DNA of 64,000 nt from Actinotalea caeni (GTDB lineage Bacteria > Actinomycetota > Actinomycetes > Actinomycetales > Beutenbergiaceae): the NCBI RefSeq assembly GCF_009733795.1, contig NZ_WNXX01000004.1, forward strand, positions 62,001-126,000, in the 5' to 3' direction. The position numbers and the translations under genes were made by a program. Positions 33,167-43,541 of this stretch are shown in pieces (position 1 is the first letter of the stretch; each line of letters opens with the position of its first letter). Under the pieces are notes generated by a model, which was not told where the DNA came from, ran no database searches, and worked only from the letters and a program-made list of their open reading frames with translations.

Positions 33167-33868
33167 ATGGGAGTTCTCGACAGGTTCGAGAAAGGGGTCG
33201 AGCGTGCCCTCAGCAACACGTTCTCCAAGGCGTTCAAGCCCGACCTGAAGCCGGTCGACATCGCCGCCGCGATCCGTCGCGACATGGACGAGCGGACCGC
33301 CGCGCTGTCGCGTGGGCGGACCGTCGTGCCCAACACCTTCACCGTCGAGCTCGGCCCGAACGAGTTCGACCAGATCCAGAGCTGGGGCGCCGACGCGCTC
33401 GCCGAGGAGATGGTGGCCGCCGCCGAGGACCACGCGCGCGAGCAGGGCTACGTCTTCGTCGGCCCGGTCGAGGTCACGTTCGTCGAGGCGGAGGAGCCAC
33501 CCACCGGCAAGCTGCGGGTGCGCTCGTCCTCGCGCCGCGGAGCCGTCGCGCCCGCGACCACCTCGACGCCGAGCCGGCGCCACCCGATCCTCGACATCGA
33601 CGGCCAGCGCTACCTGCTCACCGGCCCCGTCACGGTCATCGGCCGTGGCAGCGAGGCCGACATCATCGTCGACGACTCCGGGGTATCGCGGCGTCACCTG
33701 GAGATCCGGGTGACCCCTGACGGCGTCATCGCCACCGACATGGGCTCGACCAACGGCACCTTCGTCGAGGGGCACCGGGTGCCGGCCGCGACGCTCGTCG
33801 ACGGCAACACGCTCACGATCGGTCGCACACGGATCCTGTTCTGGTCCGGCAACGACGAGACCGGATGA
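33167..33868 (+). CDS. fhaA: FHA-domain protein FhaA
   Basis: A 233-aa protein. The ATG at 33167 has a GGAGGG site upstream. Residues 1-115 are the DUF3662 domain (MGVLDRFEKGVERALSNTFS, KPVDIAAAIRRDMDE). A short Arg/Ser linker leads to the C-terminal FHA domain (about 143-230; VIGRGSEADIIVDD, VSRRHLEI, STNGTFVEG) that binds phospho-Thr on kinase substrates. In mycobacteria FhaA binds phosphorylated MviN and PknB-pathway proteins to control peptidoglycan synthesis. It is the first gene of the seven-gene operon. Confidence 0.95.
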   Translation: MGVLDRFEKGVERALSNTFSKAFKPDLKPVDIAAAIRRDMDERTAALSRGRTVVPNTFTVELGPNEFDQIQSWGADALAEEMVAAAEDHAREQGYVFVGPVEVTFVEAEEPPTGKLRVRSSSRRGAVAPATTSTPSRRHPILDIDGQRYLLTGPVTVIGRGSEADIIVDDSGVSRRHLEIRVTPDGVIATDMGSTNGTFVEGHRVPAATLVDGNTLTIGRTRILFWSGNDETG

Positions 33869-33890
33869 GCGGCGCACCGGGGGCGATCAC

Positions 33891-34376
33891 GTGAGCGAGC
33901 TCGTCGTCACGCTGATCCGGCTGGGGTACCTCGTGCTCCTCTGGCTGCTCGTGCTCTCCGCGATCGGCGTGCTCCGACGCGACATCTCGGGCACGCGCGT
34001 GCTCGCGCGCGGCTCGCTGACCGGCCGGGCGTCGCGTCGCACGTCGACCGACGCACCCGGCCGCGGCCGCGGCCGCAAGCGCGGTCAGCCGACCCGGCTG
34101 GTCGTCACCGGCGGCCCGTTGACCGGGACCACCATCCGGCTGGGCGAGAGCTCGATCCTGCTGGGCCGGGCGCCGTCGTCGACCCTCGTGCTCGACGACG
34201 ACTACTCGTCCAACCGGCACGCCCGCATCTTTCCGGCCGACGGCGGCTGGTACGTCGAGGACCTCGGCTCCACCAACGGCACCTGGCTGGGCAGCACCCA
34301 GGTGCTCGAGCCGACCCCGGTCCCCGAGGGGACCCCGATCCGGGTGGGGCAGACCGTCATCGAGCTGCGCCGGTAG
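33891..34376 (+). CDS. fhaB: FHA-domain membrane protein FhaB (FipA)
   Basis: A 161-aa protein from a GTG at 33891. An N-terminal membrane helix (LVVTLIRLGYLVLLWLLVLSAIGVL) is followed by an Arg/Gly-rich linker and a C-terminal FHA domain (LLGRAPSSTLVLDD, SSNRHARIF, STNGTWLGS). A possible phospho-Thr site lies in the linker (RTSTDAPG). It is inserted between fhaA and pstP with only a 5-nt gap to pstP. In relatives it links kinase signalling to divisome assembly. Confidence 0.95.
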   Translation: MSELVVTLIRLGYLVLLWLLVLSAIGVLRRDISGTRVLARGSLTGRASRRTSTDAPGRGRGRKRGQPTRLVVTGGPLTGTTIRLGESSILLGRAPSSTLVLDDDYSSNRHARIFPADGGWYVEDLGSTNGTWLGSTQVLEPTPVPEGTPIRVGQTVIELRR

Positions 34377-34381
34377 CCGCC

Positions 34382-35740
34382 ATGCCGATCTCCGTCCACT
34401 ACGCGGCCCGCACCGACGTGGGGCTCACACGCGACAACAACCAGGACTCCGGCTACGCCGGCCCGCACCTGCTCGTCGTCGCCGACGGCATGGGTGGTGC
34501 CGCCGCCGGTGACGTGGCGTCCTCGGTCGCCGTCGCGCACCTCGCCCCGCTCGACGGCGACGAGCACTCCGGCGACGAGCTGCTCGACCTGCTGCGCGGC
34601 GCCGTCGAGGCCGCGCACGCCGACCTGCTCGCCTACGCGCGCAAGAGTCCGAAGAACGCCGGGCTCGGCACCACCGTGATCGCGCTGCTGCGCGCCGGGG
34701 CCACCGCGGCGATGGTCCACATCGGCGACTCGCGCGCCTACCTGCTGCGCGACGGCGTCATGCACCAGGTGACGCACGACCACACGTTCGTGCAGCACCT
34801 CGTCGACTCCGGTCAGCTGACCGAGGAGGAGGCGGAGAACCACCCGCAGCGGTCGGTGCTGCTGCGTGTGCTCGGCGACTCCGGCGCCGAGACCGCGCTC
34901 GACGAGTCGGTGCGGGAGCTGCGGCACGGCGACCGCTGGCTGCTGTGCTCCGACGGCCTGTCCTCCTACGTCTCCGCCGACACGATCGCCTCGGTGCTGG
35001 CCGAGACCGGTGACCCGGGTGCGTGCGCCGACGAGCTCGTGCAGCTCGCGCTGCGCGCGGGCGGGCAGGACAACATCACGGTCGTCGTCGCCGACGTCAC
35101 GAAGTCCGACACCAACCCCGGCGGTCTGCCGGACACGGTGCCGCAGATCGTCGGTGCCGCCGCCGTCGACCGGAAGGCGCCGACGCGCGGCGGCGACTCG
35201 CCCGCGGCGCGAGCGGCGGCGCTCACGGCAGCCGCACGCCAGCAGAAGCGCCAGGTCATCCGTGACGACGACGCCGACGACGAGGTCGAGCTCGACCTCG
35301 ACGCACCACCGCGCCGCCGGCCGCTGTACACGGTGCTCGCGATCCTCGTGGCGCTCGCCATGCTCGTCGGCGCGGGCACGCTCGGCTACCGATGGACCCA
35401 GACCCAGTACTACGTCGCACCCGACGAGACCGGCATGGTCGCGATCTACCGCGGCGTGCCGCAGTCGGTCGGACCGATCTCGCTGTCGACGCTCGAGGAG
35501 GTCTCCGACGTCGCGGTCGCGGACCTGCCGCCGTTCGTGCAGGACCGGGTGACCGCGGGCATCACCACCGGCAGCCTCGACAGCGCCCGCGCGACCGTCG
35601 CCTCGCTCGCCGCCGAGGCCGACCCCGACCCGACGGCGGAACCCACCGACGAGGCGAGCGACCCCTCGACCGAGCCGTCGACCGAGGGCACACCCGCCGA
35701 CGACCCGACGTCGACGGCCGACGAGACCGAGGCCCCCTGA
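34382..35740 (+). CDS. pstP: PP2C-type Ser/Thr phosphatase PstP
   Basis: A 452-aa protein. The catalytic PPM domain (residues 1-240) has the metal-binding motifs RDNNQDSGY, VVADGMGGAAAGDVAS, GDSRAYLLR, CSDGLSSYV and GGQDNITVVVADV. A basic/acidic linker precedes a single membrane helix (about 318-340; LYTVLAILVALAMLVGAGTLGYRW, in pieces) and a 110-residue extracellular tail ending in Thr/Glu/Asp-rich repeats. It dephosphorylates PknA, PknB and their substrates. The stop overlaps the rodA start by one base (TGATG). Confidence 0.95.
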   Translation: MPISVHYAARTDVGLTRDNNQDSGYAGPHLLVVADGMGGAAAGDVASSVAVAHLAPLDGDEHSGDELLDLLRGAVEAAHADLLAYARKSPKNAGLGTTVIALLRAGATAAMVHIGDSRAYLLRDGVMHQVTHDHTFVQHLVDSGQLTEEEAENHPQRSVLLRVLGDSGAETALDESVRELRHGDRWLLCSDGLSSYVSADTIASVLAETGDPGACADELVQLALRAGGQDNITVVVADVTKSDTNPGGLPDTVPQIVGAAAVDRKAPTRGGDSPAARAAALTAAARQQKRQVIRDDDADDEVELDLDAPPRRRPLYTVLAILVALAMLVGAGTLGYRWTQTQYYVAPDETGMVAIYRGVPQSVGPISLSTLEEVSDVAVADLPPFVQDRVTAGITTGSLDSARATVASLAAEADPDPTAEPTDEASDPSTEPSTEGTPADDPTSTADETEAP

Positions 35741-37518
35741 TGGCCACGGTCGCACCCACCCGCCCCCGTGCCGGACGCAACGCCGAGATCGGGCTGCTGC
35801 TGCTCGCGCTCGTCGTCGGCGTCTCGGCGTACGCGATCGTCGGGCTCAACCTCTCCGGCGAGCTGCCGCCCGACCTCTGGCGCCACCTCGCGCTGCTCGC
35901 CGGCATGGCCGTGGTGCTGCACCTCGCGCTGCGCTGGCGCGCGCCCGACGCCGACCCGGTGATGCTGCCGCTGGTCATCGGTCTCAACGGGCTGGGGCTG
36001 GCGATGATCGCCCGCATCGACGTCTCGCTCGAGAGCCGCGGCCTGACCGCCGGGTTCGCCGGCCGCCAGCTGACGTGGACGATCATCGGGGTCGCGCTGG
36101 CGGTCGCGACGATCGTGCTGCTGCGCGACCACCGCATGCTGCGTCGCTTCACGTTCTCGGCGATGGTCGCCGGTCTCGTGCTGCTGTGCCTGCCGATGGT
36201 GCCGGTCATCGGGCGCGAGATCAACGGCGCCCGGCTGTGGATCGGCGTCGGCGGGATGTCCTTCCAGCCGGCCGAGCTCGCGAAGATCCTGCTCGCGGTG
36301 TTCTTCGCGGGCTACTTCGTGACGCGGCGCGACGCCCTCACGCTCGCCGGCACCACGATGCTCGGGCTGCGGTTCCCGCGGCTGTCCGACCTGTTCCCGA
36401 TCGTGCTGATCTGGGCGATCAGCGTCGGCGTGCTCGTGGTCGAGCGCGACCTGGGCACCTCGCTGCTGTTCTTCGGGCTGTTCGTCTCGATGCTCTACGT
36501 CGCCACCGAGAAGGTGTCGTGGATCGTCATCGGGCTGCTGCTCGTCGCGGTCGGCGTGGTGTTCGCGTACCTGACGTTCCCGTACGTGGCGGCCCGCTTC
36601 GACGTCTGGCTGCACGCGCTGGACCCGGAGATCTTCAACCGCGACCCGGGTGGCTCCGGGCAGCTCGTGCGCGGCCTGTTCGGGCTGGCGGCCGGCGGGC
36701 TGATGGGCACCGGCCTGGGGCAGGGGCACCCGGACCTCGTGCCCTACGCGAACTCGGACTTCATCGTCGCGAGCCTCGGCGAGGAGCTGGGCCTCACCGG
36801 GCTGCTGGCGATCCTCATCATGTACCTGGTCGTCGCGCAGCGCGGTCTGCGCGCCGCGATCGGGGTGCGCGACGGCTTCGGCAAGCTTCTGGCCGCGGGC
36901 TTCGCGTTCGTCATCGCCTTCCAGGTGTTCGTCGTCGTCGGCGGCGTGACCCGGCTGATCCCGCTCACCGGCCTGACGATGCCGTTCATGGCCGCGGGCG
37001 GCTCGTCGCTGGTCGCGAACTGGATCATCGTGGCGATCATGCTGCGCGTCTCCGACGCCGCCCGCCGCCCCGCGCCGTCGGGCGCCGGCTCGGTGGTCGG
37101 CAACGAGACCGCGGCGATCGCCCTCGCCGACCTCGACCGCCACGCCGCCCGCACCTCCAGCCCCCGCTCCCTCTTCGGCTGGGACCACGTCACCGACGCC
37201 GAGACCTCCTCCTCGTCCGCCGTCGCCCACGAGGACGACACCTTCGCCTCGGCCCCCACCGAGCACATCGGCACCCGCAGCGACCTGGCCGCCATCGCCG
37301 ACGACCGACTCACCTCCCCGGCCCACGACACAGGTGAGACAGAAGCCGGCGCGGGGACGTCTCGCGCGAGGCTGGATGGGCCTGGCGGGAGCGAGCGAGG
37401 GACGAGCGAGCGAGTGGTCGGCCTCGCGCGAGACGTCCCCGGGACGGCGGACCGCGACCCCGATCCTGGAGCGACGGGCGTCATCGACCCGGACGAGGAG
37501 AGGGAGACGAGCCGATGA
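35740..37518 (+). CDS. rodA: SEDS-family peptidoglycan glycosyltransferase RodA
   Basis: A 592-aa membrane enzyme that polymerises lipid II glycan strands with its partner PBP. About ten to twelve helices cover residues 17-445, with the SEDS motifs NGARLWIGVGGMSFQPAELAK, the catalytic-type RDLGTSLLFFGLF, and GLGQGHPDLVPYANSDFIVASLGEELG. The cytoplasmic tail (about 447-592) is unusually long and acidic/Ser/Thr-rich. Residues about 538-567 are encoded by a perfect inverted repeat (see repeat entry). The start overlaps the pstP stop and the end overlaps pbpA by 4 nt. It is the RodA, rather than FtsW, of the pkn cluster by position. Confidence 0.94.
   Translation: MATVAPTRPRAGRNAEIGLLLLALVVGVSAYAIVGLNLSGELPPDLWRHLALLAGMAVVLHLALRWRAPDADPVMLPLVIGLNGLGLAMIARIDVSLESRGLTAGFAGRQLTWTIIGVALAVATIVLLRDHRMLRRFTFSAMVAGLVLLCLPMVPVIGREINGARLWIGVGGMSFQPAELAKILLAVFFAGYFVTRRDALTLAGTTMLGLRFPRLSDLFPIVLIWAISVGVLVVERDLGTSLLFFGLFVSMLYVATEKVSWIVIGLLLVAVGVVFAYLTFPYVAARFDVWLHALDPEIFNRDPGGSGQLVRGLFGLAAGGLMGTGLGQGHPDLVPYANSDFIVASLGEELGLTGLLAILIMYLVVAQRGLRAAIGVRDGFGKLLAAGFAFVIAFQVFVVVGGVTRLIPLTGLTMPFMAAGGSSLVANWIIVAIMLRVSDAARRPAPSGAGSVVGNETAAIALADLDRHAARTSSPRSLFGWDHVTDAETSSSSAVAHEDDTFASAPTEHIGTRSDLAAIADDRLTSPAHDTGETEAGAGTSRARLDGPGGSERGTSERVVGLARDVPGTADRDPDPGATGVIDPDEERETSR
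37352..37441. repeat. Perfect 21-bp inverted repeat inside the rodA tail
   Basis: Left arm 37352-37372 (begins CGGGGACGTCTCGCGCGAGG) and right arm 37421-37441 pair perfectly over 21 bp, separated by a 48-nt loop rich in GAGCGAGC/GGGACGAGCGAGCGAG. The element keeps the rodA frame open, encoding SRARLDGPGG...VVGLARDVPG. It lies in the non-conserved cytoplasmic tail, 77 nt before the stop codon. Such a stem is far stronger than codon bias would give by chance. Confidence 0.92.
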
Positions 37519-38975
37519 ACTCGCCGCTGCGCCGTCTGAGCGTCGTCGTCCTCGCGATGTTCGTCCTCCTCATGGGCAACGCCACCTGGGTCCAGTACGG
37601 CCCCCCTGCGGGTGCGCTGAACGACGACCCGCGCAACGTCCGCACGATCTATCGCGAGTTCGGCCGCGACCGCGGCCCGATCGTGGTCGCGGGCGACCAG
37701 GTCGCGTACTCGGAACCGGTCGACGACCCGTTCGGCTTCCAGCGCATCTACACCGACGGCCCGCTGTACGCGCCGGTCACCGGGCACTTCTCGATCGTGT
37801 TCCAGAGCACCGGGGTGGAGCGGTACGCCAACGACGTGCTCAACGGCACCGACGCGTCGCTGCTGCTGCAGCGCATCCAGCAGCTGTTCACGGGCGGCAG
37901 CCAGCAGGGCGGCAGCGTCGAGCTGACGATCGACCCCGCGGCGCAGCAGGCGGCCTGGGACCTGCTGGGCGACCAGCGGGGTGCGGTCGTCGCGCTCGAC
38001 CCGCGCACGGGCGCGATCCTCGCGATGGTCAGCAAGCCCAGCTACGACCCGAGCGTGCTGGCGGGGCACTCGACGAGCGCGGTCAACGAGGCGTGGCAGG
38101 AGCTGCTCGAGGACCCGGACGACCCGATGGTCAACCGCACGATCGCGGGCGACCTGTACCCGCCGGGGTCCACCTTCAAGCTGGTCGACCTCGCGATGAT
38201 CCTGGAGTCCGGCGAGTACACCCCGGACTCCGAGGTGCCCGCGCCCACCGAGTACACGCCTCCGGGCACGTCGACGCCGATCCGCAACCCCGGTGGCGCG
38301 GTGTGCGGCAACGGCACGACGGCGACGCTCACCGAGGCGCTGCGCGTCTCGTGCAACACGCCGTTCTCCTCGCTCGCGGTGCAGATGGGCGCCGACGCGT
38401 TGCAGGAGCAGGCGGAGGCCTTCGGCTTCAACCAGGACCTCGAGGTCCCGATGCGGGTGACGCCGAGCGTGTTCCCGTCCGACCTCAACGACCCGCAGCT
38501 CGCGCAGAGCGCGATCGGCCAGTTCGACGTGCGCGCCACACCGATGCAGATGGCGATGGTCTCGGCCGCGATCGCCAACGATGGTGTCCTGATGACGCCC
38601 TACCTCGTGGCGACGGAGCGAGGCCCCAACCTCGACGTGACCGGCACGGCCGAGCCGACGGTCTTCTCGCGCCCGATCTCGGCCGCGACGGCGTCGATGA
38701 TGACCGAGATGATGGTCAACGTCGTCGACAACGGCACCGGCTACCCGGCCCAGATCGCCGGCGTCGAGGTCGCGGGCAAGACGGGGACGGCGCAGTCCGG
38801 CATCGAGGGCGTCGCGCCCTCGGCGTGGTTCACCGCGTTCGCGCCGGCCGACGACCCCCAGGTCGCGGTGGCGGTCGTCGTCGAGGAGGGCGGCGACCTC
38901 GGCAACGAGGCCACCGGCTCCCGCGTGGCGGCGCCGATCGCGGCGGGCGTCATCCAGGCGGTGCTCGGGTCATGA
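37515..38975 (+). CDS. pbpA: Penicillin-binding protein 2-family transpeptidase PbpA
   Basis: A 486-aa class B PBP. A short N-terminal anchor (RRLSVVVLAMFVLLMGNATWVQ) is followed by a dimerisation domain and the transpeptidase with its three motifs: STFK (GSTFKLVD, catalytic Ser near residue 218), the SxN motif in VSCNTPFSSLA, and KTG in GKTGTAQSG. It crosslinks peptidoglycan together with RodA, whose gene it overlaps by 4 nt; it then overlaps pknA by 4 nt. A GGAGAGGGAG site lies upstream inside rodA. It is exported and membrane-bound. Confidence 0.95.
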   Translation: MNSPLRRLSVVVLAMFVLLMGNATWVQYGPPAGALNDDPRNVRTIYREFGRDRGPIVVAGDQVAYSEPVDDPFGFQRIYTDGPLYAPVTGHFSIVFQSTGVERYANDVLNGTDASLLLQRIQQLFTGGSQQGGSVELTIDPAAQQAAWDLLGDQRGAVVALDPRTGAILAMVSKPSYDPSVLAGHSTSAVNEAWQELLEDPDDPMVNRTIAGDLYPPGSTFKLVDLAMILESGEYTPDSEVPAPTEYTPPGTSTPIRNPGGAVCGNGTTATLTEALRVSCNTPFSSLAVQMGADALQEQAEAFGFNQDLEVPMRVTPSVFPSDLNDPQLAQSAIGQFDVRATPMQMAMVSAAIANDGVLMTPYLVATERGPNLDVTGTAEPTVFSRPISAATASMMTEMMVNVVDNGTGYPAQIAGVEVAGKTGTAQSGIEGVAPSAWFTAFAPADDPQVAVAVVVEEGGDLGNEATGSRVAAPIAAGVIQAVLGS

Positions 38976-40676
38976 CGCCACGGGCAGGGCTGACGCTCGG
39001 CGGCCGCTACGAGCTGCGCGAGCGCATCGCCGTCGGCGGCATGGGCGAGGTGTGGCGCGCCGTCGACCTGCACCTGAGCAGGCGGGTCGCGGCCAAGGTG
39101 CTGCGCGCCGAGTTCGCGGGCGACCAGTCGTTCCTCAACCGGATGCGCGCCGAGGCGCGCAACGGCGCCGGGCTGTCGCACATCAACGTCACCGCGATGT
39201 ACGACTACGGCGAGCAGGAGGGCTCCGGCTACCTGATCATGGAGCTGGTCGAGGGCGAGCCGCTCTCGGACCTGCTGGCCCGCGAGCACACGCTGCCGCC
39301 CGGCCAGCTGCTGCCGATCCTCGCCCAGACGGCGCGCGGCCTGCACGCCGCGCACGTCGCCGGGGTGGTGCACCGCGACATCAAGCCGTCGAACCTGCTG
39401 ATCATGCGGGACGGCACGGTCAAGATCACCGACTTCGGGATCGCGCTCGGCGCCAACCAGGCGCCGATGACGGCGGCCGGCATGGTGATGGGCACGGCGC
39501 AGTACCTGCCGCCCGAGCAGGCGATGGGCAAGGCCGCGACCGGCGTCGGCGACATCTACGCGCTCGGGATCATCGCCTACGAGGCGCTGGTGGGCCGGCG
39601 ACCCTTCACCGGCACCACGCAGGTCGACATCGCGTTCGCGCACGTCAACCAGCCGGTGCCGCCGCTGCCGGAGACGATCGACCGCCGGGTGCGCGACATC
39701 GTGATGTCGATGCTCGACAAGGACCCCGAGCGCCGGCCCCGCAGCGGCGCGTCGCTGGCCCGCACCCTCGACGGCCTGCTGCGCGAGCTGCAGCAGGAGG
39801 CGCACGAGAACGGGCAGCCGTTGCCGGTGTCGCACGGCGAGCAGGTCGCCGCGCTGCCGACGCAGGCGATGCCGGTGACGGCGGAGCCCGCCCGCCCGGA
39901 GGTGTCGCGCCCGGCCGGTCGCCGGCAGGCGCGCCAGCGGGTGGAGGACGTCACGGCGCACCGCCCCGCGGCGGCCGTGGAGCCGGCCCGGCCGCGGCCG
40001 GTCCTGGCACCCGTGGCCGGGTCCTCGGCGCTGCAGTTCGAGCCCGAGGCCCTGCCGACCCCCGCGCCGACGGTGACCCAGCGCGCCCCCGAACCCGCCC
40101 ACGAGCCCGTCCGGGCGGCACGGGCGGAGGCACCGGCCGCGCCGGTCCGCACCGGGCAGCCCCTCCGCACCGAGCAGCCCGCTTCCGGTTCGCCCACCGC
40201 GGGCGGCCGGACCACGGAGGCGCCGCGCACCCGCCGCGAGGCCGCCGCACGCGGCCGGACCGAGGTGCCGACACGCCGTCGCGACACCCGGGCAGCGGTC
40301 GCGAAGGCCGCCGGGGTGCGGCGCCCGGCGATGCCGACGCCACGCCGTCGGGAGGTCGCCGAGCTGGACGACGAGCTCGATCTCACCGTCCGCTGGGAAC
40401 CGCTGCGCAGCGGCCCGCGACCGGCACCGGCGGCCGCGGCGGCCGCCGTGCCGGCCACCCGCCCGCGCCGCCGGCGCCACGACCGCGCGCCCCAGCCGTG
40501 GGCGTGGCGCACGGTCGTCAAGGTCCTGCTGGTCGCGGCCATGCTGGTCGTCCTCGCGCTGTGGCTGGGTACGCTTACCGAGGCACATGCGCTGACCCCG
40601 GCGGTCGGCGCGGTCGGCGCGCTCGCGGGCCGACCGACGGCCGACGGACCGAGATCAGGCAGGAGGAGACCCACAC

Positions 40677-40684
<8 letters not shown>
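38972..40684 (+). CDS. pknA: Ser/Thr protein kinase PknA
   Basis: A 570-aa eukaryotic-type kinase. The kinase domain (residues 11-272) has the Gly loop IAVGGMGEVW, Lys42, the catalytic VHRDIKPSN (Asp136), DFGIAL, and GTAQYLPPEQA. A long Pro/Ala/Arg-rich cytoplasmic linker (280-510) precedes one membrane helix (TVVKVLLVAAMLVVLALWLGTL) and a short outside tail without PASTA repeats. It regulates growth, division and cell-wall enzymes along with PknB. The ATG overlaps pbpA, and the end overlaps pknB by 8 nt. Confidence 0.95.
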
Positions 40685-42542
<1,858 letters not shown>

Positions 42543-42590
42543 CGGGCCCGGGCCCCGTGCCCGCCGCCGCCCCGCCGGCACCCACCGTCG

Positions 42591-42660
42591 CCGAGATCGA
42601 GGTTCTACGTCGAGATCGAGGAGAGATTTCCGCGATCTCGACATGAAAGCTCGATCTCGC
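42591..42660. terminator. Nested inverted repeat between convergent pknB and pabA/trpG
   Basis: Two direct copies of CGAGATCGAG (42592-42601 and 42610-42619) are followed by two inverted copies, CGATCTCGAC (42633-42642) and CTCGATCTCG (42650-42659). They can form an inner stem GTCGAGATCG/CGATCTCGAC and an outer stem. The palindromes lie between converging genes, as expected for a bidirectional terminator, although the dyads also resemble operator repeats. Confidence 0.55.
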
Positions 42661-42735
42661 CGAGGCGGGCTGCGCCGGGTGTGGCGGCGCCGGGTGTGGC
42701 TGCGTGAGGCGAGCGGAGCTGCCGTGGGGTGGGCG

Positions 42736-43380
42736 TCAGCGCGTGACGAGCGGGGCGAGGCCCTCGCTCGCGGCGACCGCGTCGGCGTCGCCGCAGATCT
42801 GCAGCCAGTTGGCCAGCAGCCGGTGGCCGCCCTCGGTGAGCACCGACTCCGGGTGGAACTGCACGCCGTGCAACGGCAGCTCGCGGTGCTGCAGCCCCAT
42901 GACGATGCCGCCGCCGGTGGTCGCGGTGACCTCGAGCTCGGCGGGCACCGTGTCCGCGAGCACCGCGAGCGAGTGGTAACGGGTGGCGGTGAACGGCGTC
43001 GGCAGGCCCTCGAGCACGCCGGCACCGTCGTGCTCGACCAGCGAGGTCTTGCCGTGCATGAGCTCGGGCGAGTGCCCGACCGTCCCGCCGTACAGCTCGC
43101 CGAGCGCCTGGTGGCCGAGGCACACGCCGAGCATCGGGGTCGCGGTGCGCGCGCACGCCTCGATGACGGGGATGCTCGCACCCGCCTCGGCGGGCGTGCC
43201 GGGGCCGGGGGAGACGAGCACGCCGTCGACCTCCGCCAGCCGGTCGGGGTCGGCGACGACCTGGGTCAGCAGCGGGTCGTCGTTGCGCACCACCTCGGTG
43301 TCAGCGCCGAGCTGGTTGAGGTAGCCCACGATCGTGTAGACGAAGCTGTCGTAGTTGTCGACGACGAGGATCCGGGTCAT
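42736..43380 (-). CDS. pabA: Glutamine amidotransferase component (anthranilate/aminodeoxychorismate synthase)
   Basis: A 214-aa class I glutaminase subunit. The ATG at 43380 has GGAG about 8 nt upstream. It has the oxyanion strand GPGTP, the catalytic Cys in GVCLGHQ (near residue 85), and His-x-Glu in VQFHPES (near residue 180). It transfers glutamine amide nitrogen to chorismate for anthranilate or p-aminobenzoate; in the pkn cluster of actinomycetes it is annotated as trpG or pabA, and synteny does not decide. No synthase large subunit is in the window. Convergent with pknB. Confidence 0.92.
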   Translation of the reverse strand: MTRILVVDNYDSFVYTIVGYLNQLGADTEVVRNDDPLLTQVVADPDRLAEVDGVLVSPGPGTPAEAGASIPVIEACARTATPMLGVCLGHQALGELYGGTVGHSPELMHGKTSLVEHDGAGVLEGLPTPFTATRYHSLAVLADTVPAELEVTATTGGGIVMGLQHRELPLHGVQFHPESVLTEGGHRLLANWLQICGDADAVAASEGLAPLVTR

Positions 43381-43385
43381 CGGGT

Positions 43386-43541
43386 TCACTCCAGGGTGTT
43401 CTGGTCGAGCGGCAGCAGCGGGGCCAGGGCGGGGAACACGACCTCGAAGAGGAGCGCGACCACCGCCACCGCCGCCACCAGCAGTATCAGCGCCCGCACG
43501 ACCGCCGGCCCCGGCAGGTGCCGCCACAGCCACCCGTACAT
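43386..43541 (-). CDS. Small single-helix membrane protein between sortase and pabA
   Basis: A 51-aa protein from the ATG at 43541 (MYGWLWRHLPGP). It has one membrane helix (VVRALILLVAAVAVVALLFEVVFPALAP) and the short tail LLPLDQNTLE. Short proteins with this W-R-x-LPGP start and hydrophobic end occur at the same place in many actinomycetes. Its start overlaps the sortase stop by one base and its stop lies 5 nt before pabA. The function is unknown; a stabiliser or assembly factor for its neighbours is possible. Confidence 0.72.
   Translation of the reverse strand: MYGWLWRHLPGPAVVRALILLVAAVAVVALLFEVVFPALAPLLPLDQNTLE

Noticed and set aside
30214-33342. Open frame of 1042 codons on the - strand
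   Set aside because: It is antisense to the end of the carotenoid operon, poxB and fhaA. No domain is recognisable, and the opposite-strand genes are certain.
37334-37515. Possible frameshift or truncation of rodA caused by the inverted repeat
   Set aside because: The rodA frame stays open through both arms to the normal ATGA overlap with pbpA, so the gene is intact.
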